From Prevotella heparinolytica (lineage in GTDB: Bacteria; Bacteroidota; Bacteroidia; Bacteroidales; Bacteroidaceae): 64,000 nucleotides of DNA. A model generated the notes under the pieces. It was not told where the DNA came from and did not search any database. It saw only the letters and a list, made by a program, of their open reading frames with translations. The stretch lies in assembly GCF_004342845.1 (NCBI RefSeq), contig NZ_SLXB01000005.1, positions 1 to 64,000 of the forward strand. The letters are read 5' to 3'. The translations under genes and the position numbers were made by a program. Below are positions 16,229-25,873 of this stretch, piece by piece; within the stretch, counting starts at the first letter, position 1, and each line of letters opens with the position of its first letter.

Positions 16229-16338
16229 GATGGGACTATATTTCCCGTTTGGTGCACATATATCTCCAGCTCGGTGGATGTATATCTCCAGCTCGGTGGA
16301 TCTATATATCCAGCAAAGCAACTGTATCTTCGCGAAAA
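16229..16338. repeat. 22-bp-period array, family C (GGTGGAT..TATATCTCCAGC type), first locus
   Basis: Five contiguous 22-bp units start at 16229, 16251, 16273, 16295 and 16317. The two best units share GGTGGATNTATATCTCCA and end in GCTC. Each unit is close to a palindrome around TATA (TGGA...TCCA). The array lies between the Nudix gene and the promoter of the TPR gene. A second copy of this family is at 46699-46786. Confidence 0.85.
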
Positions 16339-16419
16339 AGAGGCTGTTACTTCTTGACAGTGACACCCCGAATATCCTAAAAAAAACAAACGGATGGAAC
16401 AAATACAGTTTAAAACCCG

Positions 16420-16427
16420 TATGTTTG
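16420..16427 (+). promoter_or_regulatory. -7 promoter box for the TPR-barrel operon
   Basis: TATGTTTG lies 25 bp upstream of the ATG at 16453. Confidence 0.55.
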
Positions 16428-16452
16428 TAGAACACCTATTCCAAAACGAAGG

Positions 16453-19400
16453 ATGAAAAATAGAATATCTCGAATACTTTGCGCGGCACTTTGCTGTGCA
16501 CCTTTACTCGCAACAGCGCAGACCGGCGAGAAAAGCACATCTCCCCAAAGACTTTATCAGGAAGGCAGCACTTTGTTCCGGCAGAAAGCCTACGCCGCTG
16601 CCGTCTATCCGCTACAGATGTATGTACGCCAAATGCGGGCGGACGGACAACCGCTGCCTGACACCGGACAACGGCAGGAAGCGGAATACATGCTGGCATG
16701 TGCCGCCTACGAGCTGAGAGACCCTAAGAGCACGGAGCTGCTGCGAGCCTTTCTGGACGATTATCCCGACACGCCCCATGCCAACCGCATCTACGCGCTC
16801 ATTGCTTCGACCTACTTCTTTGAAGAGAAATACGACGAGGCACTTGCCATGTTCAACTCCGCCCGCCTTGACCTGCTGGCGTCTGAGGAACGAGACGATA
16901 TGACCTACCGTCTGGCCACCTCTTACTTGAAGACCGACAACGTCAAAGAAGCTGCCGTATGGTTCGAGACGTTGCGCAGCACAAGCAAGCGGTATGCCGA
17001 TGACTGCACCTATTATATATCCTACATCCGATATACGCAAGGCAGGTATGACGAAGCACTCAACGGCTTCCTGACCTTGCAGCAAAACGAGAAATACAGA
17101 AGCCTCGCCCCCTACTACATCGCCGAAATCTATCTGATAAAGAAGCGGTACGACCAAGCGGAAACGGTGGCCAAGAACGCTTTGGCCGCTCACCCCGACG
17201 GACTGTCATACACGCGTACGGCCGAGATGAACCGTGTGCTGGGAACAGCCGAATACCATTCCGGAAAGTATCACGAAGCCATGAAGTCTCTTGACACGTA
17301 CATGGAGCACAACAGCGAAGCCACGCCCCGAAGAGACGCCCTCTACATGCTGGGGATGTCCCGCTACCAATGCGGCGTGTATTCGCAGGTGCCCCCTGTC
17401 CTCAGTCGGGTGACCACCGAACCGGACGCCCTCTCGCAGAATGCGTGGCTGCACATGGGCCTGGCCTATCTGCAACTGGCAGACAAGACCAACGCACGCA
17501 TGGCCTTTGAGCAGGCAGCCGCCGGCAACGCCGACCGCAAGATAAAGGAGCAGGCAGCCTACAATCATGCCTTGTGCATCCACGAGACGTCCTATTCCGC
17601 TTTCGGCGAATCGGTGACCGTCTTCGAGAATTTCCTGAACGAATTCCCCTCCTCACCCTATGCCGACAAGGTCAGCGGCTACCTTGTGGAGGTTTATATG
17701 AATACACGTAGCTATGATGCCGCCCTCCGCTCCATAGAACGTATTGCACAACCCGGTAGATCCATTCTGGAAGCCAAGCAGAAGATTCTGTTCCAACTCG
17801 GCACGCAGTCTTTCGCCAATACACAATTCGAACAGGCCATCGGCTACTTCGACCGCAGTGTGGCTCTGGGGCAATACAACGTCCAGACCAAAGCCGACGC
17901 GGCCTACTGGCTCGGCGAGGCTTACTACCGCCTGAACCGGATGCGTGAGGCCTCGCGCAACTTCAACGAATATCTATCGCTCACCCGACAGAGGAATACG
18001 CAGATGTTCGCCCTTGCCTACTACAACCTTGCCTACATCGCCTTCCACCGTAAAGAGTATGCAACGGCAGAAAACAACTTCCGCAACTTTGTCCGTTCGG
18101 ATAAAGGAGAGCATCCCCTCGTGCTGGCCGATGCCTACAACCGCATGGGCGATTGCAGCATGTACGCACGCCGCTTCGATGAGGCCAAGCAAAGCTACAC
18201 GAAAGCCGAGAGTCTGGGTACTCCCGCCGGAGATTATTCCTACTATCAAATGGCGTTAGTGACCGGCCTGCAGAAAGACTATGCAGGCAAGATAGCCCTG
18301 CTGGAACGTCTGGCAAGCAAATATCCCGACTCTCCCTACGCCGTCAATGCCCTCTACGAGAAAGGACGCTCTTATGTGCAGAGCAGCAACAACCGTCAGG
18401 CCATCTCCGCTTTTCGCGAACTGCTGGACAAGTATCCCGAAAGTCCGCTCAGCCGCAAAGCTGCCGCAGAAATCGGCTTGCTCTACTATCAGAACGACGA
18501 CTACACCCGTGCCATCGAAGCCTACAAACACGTGGTCATCCGTTATCCGGGAAGCGAAGAGGCCCGCCTTGCCATGCGCGACCTGAAATCCATCTATGTG
18601 GATGCCGACCGTGTGGACGAGTTTGCAGCCCTTGCCGCGCAGATGCCCGAAGCCGTGCGCTTCGAGGCCGGTGAACAAGATTCGCTGACCTACATCGCCG
18701 CCGAAAAGATATATATGAGGGGCGAAGTCTCCGCAGCCAAGAACAGCTTTGTCCGCTATCTGCAAAGTTATCCCAACGGTGCTTTCAGCCTCAACGCGCA
18801 CTACTACCTCTGCCTCACGGGAAAAGAGCAGAAAGACGAAGAGGCCGTGCTGACACATGCGGGGAAGTTGCTGGAATATCCGGATAACCCCTATTCCGAA
18901 GAAGCCTTACTGATGCACGGCGAAGTCCTCTTCAACCGCCGGCAATATGCCGAGGCACTTGCCGACTACAAGAAGCTGCAGGCCAAAGCCTCCACCGCCG
19001 AACACCGCCGGCTGGGCACCATCGGCATACTGCGCTGCGGAGCACTGACCGGCAACGATGCCGAAGTGATTCATGCCGCCACAGCTCTGCTGGCCGAGGC
19101 CAAACTCACTCCGGAACTGCGCAACGAAGCACTCTACTACCGTGCCAAGGCCTATCTGAACCAGAAGGCCGACAAGAAAGCCACAGACGACCTCCGATCG
19201 CTGGCCAAAGACACCCGCACCCTTTATGGTGCGGAAGCCAAATACTTGGTGGCGCAGCAACTCTATGCAGGGCATGAGTATGCCGCCGCCGAAAAGGAGA
19301 TACTCGACTTCATCGACCAGAGCACGCCTCACGCCTACTGGCTGGCACGCAGCTTCATCCTGCTCTCGGATGTGTATGTGGCCATGAACAAGAAGATAGA

Positions 19401-19494
19401 TGCCCGCCAATATCTGTTGAGCTTGCAGCAGAACTATCGTGCCGATGACGACATTGAGAGAATGATTAACGAGAGACTGGAAAAACTGAAATAA
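16453..19494 (+). CDS. large periplasmic tetratricopeptide-repeat protein
   Basis: The 1013-residue protein starts with a signal peptide (ISRILCAALCCAPLLATAQ) and is otherwise built from tandem TPR units. Many repeats have the typical W/L-G-Y-A-P pattern (for example EKYDEALAMFNSA, GRYDEALNGFLTL, DDYTRAIEAYKHV, RQYAEALADYKKL). Such proteins serve as scaffolds at the cell envelope; this one resembles the extended YbgF/BamD-type TPR proteins of Bacteroidetes. The next gene, 35 bp downstream, encodes an outer-membrane barrel, so the two probably act together. No enzymatic domain is visible. Confidence 0.87.
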   Translation: MKNRISRILCAALCCAPLLATAQTGEKSTSPQRLYQEGSTLFRQKAYAAAVYPLQMYVRQMRADGQPLPDTGQRQEAEYMLACAAYELRDPKSTELLRAFLDDYPDTPHANRIYALIASTYFFEEKYDEALAMFNSARLDLLASEERDDMTYRLATSYLKTDNVKEAAVWFETLRSTSKRYADDCTYYISYIRYTQGRYDEALNGFLTLQQNEKYRSLAPYYIAEIYLIKKRYDQAETVAKNALAAHPDGLSYTRTAEMNRVLGTAEYHSGKYHEAMKSLDTYMEHNSEATPRRDALYMLGMSRYQCGVYSQVPPVLSRVTTEPDALSQNAWLHMGLAYLQLADKTNARMAFEQAAAGNADRKIKEQAAYNHALCIHETSYSAFGESVTVFENFLNEFPSSPYADKVSGYLVEVYMNTRSYDAALRSIERIAQPGRSILEAKQKILFQLGTQSFANTQFEQAIGYFDRSVALGQYNVQTKADAAYWLGEAYYRLNRMREASRNFNEYLSLTRQRNTQMFALAYYNLAYIAFHRKEYATAENNFRNFVRSDKGEHPLVLADAYNRMGDCSMYARRFDEAKQSYTKAESLGTPAGDYSYYQMALVTGLQKDYAGKIALLERLASKYPDSPYAVNALYEKGRSYVQSSNNRQAISAFRELLDKYPESPLSRKAAAEIGLLYYQNDDYTRAIEAYKHVVIRYPGSEEARLAMRDLKSIYVDADRVDEFAALAAQMPEAVRFEAGEQDSLTYIAAEKIYMRGEVSAAKNSFVRYLQSYPNGAFSLNAHYYLCLTGKEQKDEEAVLTHAGKLLEYPDNPYSEEALLMHGEVLFNRRQYAEALADYKKLQAKASTAEHRRLGTIGILRCGALTGNDAEVIHAATALLAEAKLTPELRNEALYYRAKAYLNQKADKKATDDLRSLAKDTRTLYGAEAKYLVAQQLYAGHEYAAAEKEILDFIDQSTPHAYWLARSFILLSDVYVAMNKKIDARQYLLSLQQNYRADDDIERMINERLEKLK

Positions 19495-19529
19495 AAAGAC
19501 GCTTACGCATCGTCGTAAAAGAAAAGAAT

Positions 19530-21167
19530 ATGAGAAAGCAAAGATATATCCTCGCCGTGATGGCACTGACAACCGCCTCTTCAGCAGCCGTGGCGCAAAC
19601 GCAGGCCAAAGACACTACCGTGAACCGTACGGTCATTGTGGAACAGGAGTATAATCCGGACATCATGGATGCCTCGAAGATAAACGTACTGCCCAAAGTA
19701 GAGCAGCCTGCCGCAAGCAAAAAAGAAGTGGAATATGACGCCTCGCTCGCTCTCGCCGGAAACATCCCCACAGGCATCATGCAAGTGTATGGCGGAAAGG
19801 AGACGCAGGCAAAGCCGCACCCCGGCTATGTACGTCTGGGACATGGCAACTATGGAAATCTTGATGTACATGCCAACTATCTGTTCGCCTTGTCCGACAA
19901 GAATCGCCTCAACCTGATGTTCAAGATGGATGGCATGAACGGCAAACTGAAGCTGCCCGAAAGTGAGGAGAAGTGGGGTTCTTACTACTACCGCACCAAC
20001 GCCTCGGTGGGCTACACCCATGCCTTCGACAAAGTCGATATGGACATTGCCGGAAAATTCGGGTTGAGCAATTTCAACTTCATGCCCTTCTCTGCAAGGA
20101 ACAAGCAGAAATTCACTTCGGGCGACATCCACTTCGGCGTAAAGTCTACCACTGACGATTTCATACTCAGGTTTCGGGCCGAAACCAACCTGCTGTTCTA
20201 CGAGCGCCAACAAGACTTTGGCTGCAACGGCATCAACGAAACCATCGTCCGCACTCAAGCGGAAACGACCGGAAATATATCTGAAAACCAATTTGTAGGC
20301 GTGGCGTTCCATATGGACAACACATTTTATAACAGCAGCCTGCTCCAAAACCATCACACCCTGAACTTCAATCCGTATTATCAGATTCAGAACGAGGATT
20401 GGAAAGTGCGCATCGGCGCACATACCGACTTGGCATTCGGATTTGGCAAGAAAGTACGCTTCGCTCCCGACGTGACAGCCCAATATACCTTTTCCGACAG
20501 TTATACCCTCTACGCACAGGCCAAAGGCGGTAAGATACAGAACGACTTCCGCCGTCTGGAAACCTTCCATCCGTACGGGCTGATAACGGAACAGACCGAC
20601 GCCACCTACGAACAGCTGAATGGAGCCCTCGGTTTCAAGGCAAACCCCGCTCCCGGAGTCTGGCTGCACCTTTACGGCGGCTACCAAAGTTTGAAGGATG
20701 ACCTCATGTTCTTCCCCGACTTCAACAACACGGCCCTCTTGCTCCGTGCGGTGCAAACCTACACGAAGAACATCTATGCCGGAGCAGAAGTAGGCTACAA
20801 CTACAAAGACCTCATCCACTTCACGGCATCGGGCGTTTATCGCAATTGGAGGGCCGACGGAGAAGAAGTGCTCCAAGCAAGAGTGCTCTCCTTCAAACCG
20901 GCTTTCGAAGCCGACCTTCGCATGGACGTACGTCCCGTATCGTCTGTCCTCGTAGGTATCGGCTACCGGCACACCTCGCGCGAAAAGGTGGACGGCACGA
21001 AAGCAGCCCCCGTCGGCAACCTCTACTTAAGCGGCAGTTACGAGTTGTTCAAAGAAATCTCCGTATATGCCCGTGCCAATAATTTATTGAACAAGAATTA
21101 TCAATATTATTGGATGTATCCTGCCCAAGGGGTCAACTTTGTAGGTGGAGTAAGCTTCCATTTCTAA
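19530..21167 (+). CDS. TonB-receptor-like outer-membrane beta-barrel without plug
   Basis: The 545-residue protein has a signal peptide (RYILAVMALTTASSAAVAQ), a short conserved linker (VIVEQEYNPDIMDASKINVLP) and then only barrel strands, ending in an aromatic C-terminal strand (GVNFVGGVSFHF) as required for BAM-mediated insertion. A TonB plug domain is missing, so active TonB-driven import is unlikely. It follows the TPR gene by 35 bp and is probably its outer-membrane partner. The function is unknown. Confidence 0.82.
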   Translation: MRKQRYILAVMALTTASSAAVAQTQAKDTTVNRTVIVEQEYNPDIMDASKINVLPKVEQPAASKKEVEYDASLALAGNIPTGIMQVYGGKETQAKPHPGYVRLGHGNYGNLDVHANYLFALSDKNRLNLMFKMDGMNGKLKLPESEEKWGSYYYRTNASVGYTHAFDKVDMDIAGKFGLSNFNFMPFSARNKQKFTSGDIHFGVKSTTDDFILRFRAETNLLFYERQQDFGCNGINETIVRTQAETTGNISENQFVGVAFHMDNTFYNSSLLQNHHTLNFNPYYQIQNEDWKVRIGAHTDLAFGFGKKVRFAPDVTAQYTFSDSYTLYAQAKGGKIQNDFRRLETFHPYGLITEQTDATYEQLNGALGFKANPAPGVWLHLYGGYQSLKDDLMFFPDFNNTALLLRAVQTYTKNIYAGAEVGYNYKDLIHFTASGVYRNWRADGEEVLQARVLSFKPAFEADLRMDVRPVSSVLVGIGYRHTSREKVDGTKAAPVGNLYLSGSYELFKEISVYARANNLLNKNYQYYWMYPAQGVNFVGGVSFHF

Positions 21168-21176
21168 TTTTTTTTC

Positions 21177-21184
21177 TACTTTTG
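21177..21184 (+). promoter_or_regulatory. -7 promoter box for topA
   Basis: TACTTTTG just after the end of the barrel gene predicts a start near 21191 and a leader of about 36 nt. Confidence 0.6.
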
Positions 21185-21226
21185 CGCCCGAATTCAGTGG
21201 TGGGAGTCATTAAAAAACAGAAAATT

Positions 21227-23605
21227 ATGCAGAAAAACCTTGTAATTGTCGAGTCTCCGGCAAAAGCGAAAACAATCGAAAAGTTCTTGGGGAAAGATTA
21301 TAAAGTACTTTCCAGTTACGGCCATATACGCGACTTGAAAAAGAAAGCGTTCAGCATTAATGTCGAAAAAGACTTTGAGCCGCACTATGAGATTCCCTCA
21401 GACAAAAAGAAAGTAGTAGCCCAACTGAAAGAAGAAGCCGATCAAGCCGAAACCGTCTGGCTGGCTTCCGATGAGGACCGCGAAGGAGAAGCCATTGCTT
21501 GGCATCTGTATGAAGTTCTGAAACTCAAGCCGGAACAGACTAAGCGCATCGTCTTTCATGAAATCACCAAAGATGCCATCCTGAAAGCCATAGAGAATCC
21601 CCGCAACATCGACATCAATCTGGTAGACGCCCAACAAGCACGGCGTATCTTGGATCGCATCGTAGGCTTTGAACTCTCGCCGATATTGTGGCGGAAAGTG
21701 AAACCGGCTCTTTCTGCAGGCCGCGTGCAATCGGTCGCTGTCCGTCTCATCGTGGAGCGCGAACGCGAAATACAGGCTTTCCAAACCGAAGCTGCCTATC
21801 GGGTGACTGCCATCTTCCTCGTGCCCGACAATAACGGAAAGACAGTGGAAATGAAAGCCGAACTGGCTCGCCGCATCAAGACAAAAGAAGAAGCCTTGGC
21901 GTTTCTGGAAAGTTGCAAGTCGGCCACCTTTGCCATCAACGACATCACCACCCGCCCACTGAAAAAGACGCCTGCCGCCCCCTTTACCACCTCCACCCTG
22001 CAACAGGAGGCTGCCCGCAAATTGGGTTTCACCGTGGCACAGACCATGATGGTGGCGCAACGTCTCTACGAATCGGGACTCATCACTTACATGCGTACCG
22101 ACTCGGTGAACCTCTCCGGACTGGCTGTGAACGGCTGCAAGGAAACCATTGCCAACCTAATGGGCGAACGCTACGTACACCCTCGACACTTTGCCAACAA
22201 GACCAAAGGAGCACAAGAGGCGCACGAAGCCATCCGTCCCACTTATATGGAGAACGCCCGTATAGAGGGCACACCTCAGGAAAGAAAGCTATATGACCTG
22301 ATATGGAAGCGCACCATCGCTTCGCAAATGACCGATGCCGAAGTGGAGAAGACCACCGTGACCATCGGCATCAGCAACGCATCCGACACCTTTATGGCTG
22401 TGGGAGAAGTGATTACCTTCGACGGTTTCCTCCGTGTGTACAGAGAATCGTATGACGATGATACGGAAGCGCAGGAGAATGAAGCCCACCTGCTCCCTCC
22501 CCTGAAGAAAGCACAGCAACTGCAATTCGATAATATCACCGCCATCGAACGCTTCACACAGCATCCGCCCCGCTACACCGAGGCCAGCCTTGTGCACAAG
22601 CTGGAGGAACTGGGTATCGGCCGTCCGTCTACCTACGCACCCACCATCTCCACCATTCAGCAACGCGAATATGTGGTGAAGGGCGAGAAAGCGGGTGAAG
22701 AACGTGCCTACAATGTACTTGCCCTGAAAAACAATCAGGTAACGGACACCAAGCGCACCGAAATCACCGGAGCGGAAAAATCGAAGCTGATGCCTACCGA
22801 TACTGGTATCGTGGTGAACGACTTCCTGATCGAGTACTTCCCCAACATTCTCGACTACAACTTCACCGCCAATGTAGAGAAACAGTTCGACGAGATAGCC
22901 GAAGGCGACAAGCAATGGACCGCCATTCTGAAAACATTCTACAAAGACTTCCATCCCTCCGTGGAGAAAACACTTGCAGCCAAGAGCGCGCACAAAGCCG
23001 GCGAACGCATTCTCGGCAACGACCCCGTCAGCGGCAGACAAGTATCTGTAAAGATAGGCCGTTTTGGTCCGGTGGTGCAAATAGGCACTGCGGAAGACAA
23101 TGAAAAGCCTCGCTTTGCCCAACTGAAGAAAGAAATGTCTCTCGAAACCGTCACTCTGGAAGAAGCGTTGGAGCTATTCAAACTTCCACGCACATTGGGC
23201 GAATACGAAGGCAAGGAGGTAGTTATCGGGGCAGGACGTTTCGGCCCGTACATTCAGTACAACGGTACGTACACTTCACTGCCCAAGACTATGGACCCGA
23301 TGACCATCGCGCTGGAAGAAGCCATCGAATTACTGAAAAAGAAACAGGAAGAAGAAGCCCAAAGGCACATCAAGAAATTCGATGAGGAGCCGGAACTCGA
23401 AATCCTGAACGGTCGCTACGGCCCCTACATTGCTTATAAAGGCAATAACTACAAAATCCCTAAGGACATTGTTCCGCAAGACTTGAACCTGCACGCTTGC
23501 CTGGAGCTTGTAAGGCTGCAAAGCGAAAAAGCGAGCAAGCCCAGAAGAACGGCTAAAGCAGTGAAAAGTACAGCAAAAGCTGCTAAAACGACTAAAAAGA
23601 AATAG
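21227..23605 (+). CDS. topA: DNA topoisomerase I
   Basis: This type IA topoisomerase relaxes negative supercoils. The start at 21227 is set by the conserved N-terminus MQKNLVIVESPAKAKTIEKF and by the promoter box immediately upstream. The 792-residue protein has the Toprim domain (residues 1-115, with SDEDREGEAIAWHL), the catalytic tyrosine Y288 in LITYMRTDSVNLSG, and SAGRVQSVAVRLIVERE. In place of classic zinc fingers the C-terminus has three GRFGP/GRYGP repeats (near 612, 672 and 727) and a lysine-rich tail. It is convergent with argS. Confidence 0.96.
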   Translation: MQKNLVIVESPAKAKTIEKFLGKDYKVLSSYGHIRDLKKKAFSINVEKDFEPHYEIPSDKKKVVAQLKEEADQAETVWLASDEDREGEAIAWHLYEVLKLKPEQTKRIVFHEITKDAILKAIENPRNIDINLVDAQQARRILDRIVGFELSPILWRKVKPALSAGRVQSVAVRLIVEREREIQAFQTEAAYRVTAIFLVPDNNGKTVEMKAELARRIKTKEEALAFLESCKSATFAINDITTRPLKKTPAAPFTTSTLQQEAARKLGFTVAQTMMVAQRLYESGLITYMRTDSVNLSGLAVNGCKETIANLMGERYVHPRHFANKTKGAQEAHEAIRPTYMENARIEGTPQERKLYDLIWKRTIASQMTDAEVEKTTVTIGISNASDTFMAVGEVITFDGFLRVYRESYDDDTEAQENEAHLLPPLKKAQQLQFDNITAIERFTQHPPRYTEASLVHKLEELGIGRPSTYAPTISTIQQREYVVKGEKAGEERAYNVLALKNNQVTDTKRTEITGAEKSKLMPTDTGIVVNDFLIEYFPNILDYNFTANVEKQFDEIAEGDKQWTAILKTFYKDFHPSVEKTLAAKSAHKAGERILGNDPVSGRQVSVKIGRFGPVVQIGTAEDNEKPRFAQLKKEMSLETVTLEEALELFKLPRTLGEYEGKEVVIGAGRFGPYIQYNGTYTSLPKTMDPMTIALEEAIELLKKKQEEEAQRHIKKFDEEPELEILNGRYGPYIAYKGNNYKIPKDIVPQDLNLHACLELVRLQSEKASKPRRTAKAVKSTAKAAKTTKKK

Positions 23606-23627
23606 CCGGTATCATCCATCCCGGCTA
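23601..23627 (+). terminator. hairpin overlapping the topA stop codon
   Basis: ATAGCCGG (23601-23608) pairs with CCGGCTAT (23620-23627). No T-run follows, so termination is possible but not proven. Confidence 0.45.
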
Positions 23628-23640
23628 TACTTTCCACAAG

Positions 23641-23794
23641 GTGTGGGCTAATGTCTCCCGAAGTGTGGGCGCACCTCTCCCAAAGTGTGGGGATATTGTC
23701 TTTAAGGTGTGGGCTTACGGGTCTTAAAGTGTGGGCATAGGAATGCTAAAGTGTGGGCATAGGAATGCCAAGATGTAGGCATAAGTTTACTCGC
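23641..23794. repeat. 22-bp-period array, family B (GTGTGGGC type), first locus
   Basis: Seven contiguous 22-bp units start at 23641, 23663, 23685, 23707, 23729, 23751 and 23773. Units begin GTGTGGGC (last one ATGTAGGC), have a variable centre and usually end in AAA or AAG. The fifth and sixth units are nearly identical. The array fills the gap between convergent topA and argS. A second seven-unit array of this family lies at 57009-57162, also between convergent genes. Confidence 0.9.
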
Positions 23795-23823
23795 ACCTCA
23801 AGAAGATTCTTTTTCAAACGCAA

Positions 23824-23878
23824 ATGACGCTGAACACGCAGACTTTTCTTCATGTAAGTTCTGCGCATTCAGCGTCAT
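23824..23878. terminator. 19-bp hairpin upstream of the argS 3' end
   Basis: The left arm 23824-23842 (ATGACGCTGAA...) pairs with 23860-23878 with two mismatches. It sits between topA and argS and probably stops one or both transcripts. Confidence 0.5.
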
Positions 23879-23927
23879 CCATCTATAACAGGGCAGGAGT
23901 GACAATGCCCTTCAAGCCGTTTCGTTC

Positions 23928-25745
23928 TTACATTCTATCCGGAACCTCGATGCCAAGCAGCCCCATGCCCAGGCGCACCACTTTAGCCACATTGGCAGAA
24001 AGGGCAAGACGGAACACCTTTACCGCTTCGTTCTCTTCGCGCAGAATGCTGAAGTCATGGTAGAACTGGTTATATTCTTTTACAAGGTCGTAGACATAAT
24101 TGGCTATGACAGACGGACTGTAATCTTCGCCTGCCTGCTTCACCACGGTTGCAAAATCGGCCAGCATCTGTATCAAACCCTCTTCTTTTTCGCTCAACTC
24201 GATGCCTTCGGGCAATTGGGAAGGTATCACAAGGTTTGCCTCTTTCGCCTTGCGCAGCACGGACTGGATACGCGCGTACGTATATTGGATGAATGGCCCG
24301 GTATTACCGTTGAAGTCGATAGACTCTTTCGGGTTGAACGTCATGTTCTTGCGGGCATCTACTTTCAAGATGAAATACTTCAAAGCTCCCAAGCCGACAA
24401 TACGGGCTATGTTATCCGCTTCTTCCTGTGTCAAGCCATCCAGCTTGCCCAACTCACCGGAAGTTTCCTTGGCTGTCGCTATCATCTCGGCCATCAAGTC
24501 ATCGGCATCCACCACCGTACCTTCGCGGCTCTTCATCTTACCTTCGGGGAGTTCTACCATTCCGTAGGAGAAGTGTACCAAACCCTTGCCCCATTCAAAG
24601 CCCAGCTTGTCGAGCAGAATGGAAAGAACTTGAAAGTGATAGTTCTGCTCGTTGCCCACTACGTAAATCATCTTGTCGATGGGATAATCGGCAAAGCGCA
24701 GTTTGGCAGTACCGATGTCCTGCGTCATATAAACGGAAGTCCCGTCGGAACGGAGAAGCAGTTTATGATCCAGACCTTCGCCGGTAAGGTCTGCCCATAC
24801 GGAGCCGTCTTCTTTCCTATAAAAAAATCCTTTCTCCAAACCCTCAAGCACTTTTTCCTTTCCTTCAAGATAGGTGTCGGACTCATAGTAAATCTTATCG
24901 AAAGTAACGCCCATCATACGGTATGTTTCATCAAAGCCGGCATACACCCAGTCGTTCATCTTTTTCCACAAAGAGCGGACTTCGGGGTCGTTGGCTTCCC
25001 ACTTCACCAACATCTCCCGCGCTTCTTTCATCAAAGGCGATTCGGCTTCGGCCTTTGCCTTGGCTTCTTCTTCGTCCAGTCCCTCGGCTTGGTATTTGGC
25101 CATCAGTTCTTTCACCTCGGCCTTGTAATGCTTATCAAAGGCCACATAGTAATCACCGATCAGGTGATCGCCCTTCTTGCCGGACGATTCAGGAGTTTCG
25201 CCGTTGCCAAACTTCTGCCACGCCAGCATTGATTTGCAGATATGAATGCCACGGTCGTTGACGATATTGGTCTTTACCACCTTATTTCCGTTTGCAGCCA
25301 TGATGTTGGCCAAAGCATTACCCAACAAGTTGTTGCGGACATGTCCCAGATGGAGAGGTTTGTTCGTATTGGGAGAGGAATATTCAATCATCACAAGCGG
25401 AGACGCATCGGTGGCAGATATAATGCCATACAGTTCGTCTGCCTGAATACCATTCAGAAGTTCAATCCACGCAGAAGATGCGACGGTCAGGTTCAAAAAA
25501 CCTTTGATAACATTGAACGAGGCCACCATAGATTCGTTCGCCTGCAAGTACTCTCCAATTTCCTGTGCCGTTTGCTCCGGTCCTTTCTTTGAAATACGGA
25601 GGAAAGAAAAGACCACCAGTGTGAGATGCCCTTCAAATTCTTTCTTGGTTTTCTGCAACTGCACTTGTGCAGCAGGCACTTCCTGCCCGTACAGCGATTT
25701 CAGTCCGCCAATGACGGACGCTACCAGTTTCTGTTCTATATCCAT
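23928..25745 (-). CDS. argS: arginyl-tRNA synthetase
   Basis: This class I synthetase charges tRNA-Arg. The start at 25745 (MDIEQKLVASVIGGL) is preferred over an in-frame ATG 27 bp upstream, which lies inside the promoter. The 605-residue protein has the N-terminal additional domain, the HIGH signature as HLGH in NKPLHLGHVRNN, a KMSK equivalent MKSREGT, and the C-terminal anticodon-binding helix bundle ending in RLGMGLLGIEVPDRM. Length and order are typical. Confidence 0.96.
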   Translation of the reverse strand: MDIEQKLVASVIGGLKSLYGQEVPAAQVQLQKTKKEFEGHLTLVVFSFLRISKKGPEQTAQEIGEYLQANESMVASFNVIKGFLNLTVASSAWIELLNGIQADELYGIISATDASPLVMIEYSSPNTNKPLHLGHVRNNLLGNALANIMAANGNKVVKTNIVNDRGIHICKSMLAWQKFGNGETPESSGKKGDHLIGDYYVAFDKHYKAEVKELMAKYQAEGLDEEEAKAKAEAESPLMKEAREMLVKWEANDPEVRSLWKKMNDWVYAGFDETYRMMGVTFDKIYYESDTYLEGKEKVLEGLEKGFFYRKEDGSVWADLTGEGLDHKLLLRSDGTSVYMTQDIGTAKLRFADYPIDKMIYVVGNEQNYHFQVLSILLDKLGFEWGKGLVHFSYGMVELPEGKMKSREGTVVDADDLMAEMIATAKETSGELGKLDGLTQEEADNIARIVGLGALKYFILKVDARKNMTFNPKESIDFNGNTGPFIQYTYARIQSVLRKAKEANLVIPSQLPEGIELSEKEEGLIQMLADFATVVKQAGEDYSPSVIANYVYDLVKEYNQFYHDFSILREENEAVKVFRLALSANVAKVVRLGMGLLGIEVPDRM

Positions 25746-25769
25746 GATTTTAATGTATTTTCCGGGGGA

Positions 25770-25777
25770 CAAAGATA
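25770..25777 (-). promoter_or_regulatory. -7 promoter box for argS
   Basis: TATCTTTG on the minus strand, about 25 bp upstream of the argS start. Confidence 0.65.
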
Positions 25778-25811
25778 ATGCAAAACAAAAGCAGAATAAA
25801 ATTTTGCAAAC

Positions 25812-25848
25812 AAAAAAGGGCGCACCGCCTCACGGAAACGCCCTTTTT
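25812..25848 (-). terminator. bidirectional intrinsic terminator downstream of the HU gene
   Basis: GGGCG pairs with CGCCC, flanked by A-run and T-run so that both strands end in U's. It terminates the HU transcript just before the argS promoter. Confidence 0.8.
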
Positions 25849-25873
25849 ATTATACCTTATGATGAACTCTCGC

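Noticed and set aside
19581..20972. 463-codon open frame antisense to the barrel gene
   Set aside because: The plus strand has a signal peptide and C-terminal barrel strand; the reverse frame is a compositional shadow.
23641..23794. CRISPR array
   Set aside because: Units are contiguous 22-bp degenerate repeats with no unique spacers between constant repeats, and no cas genes are nearby.
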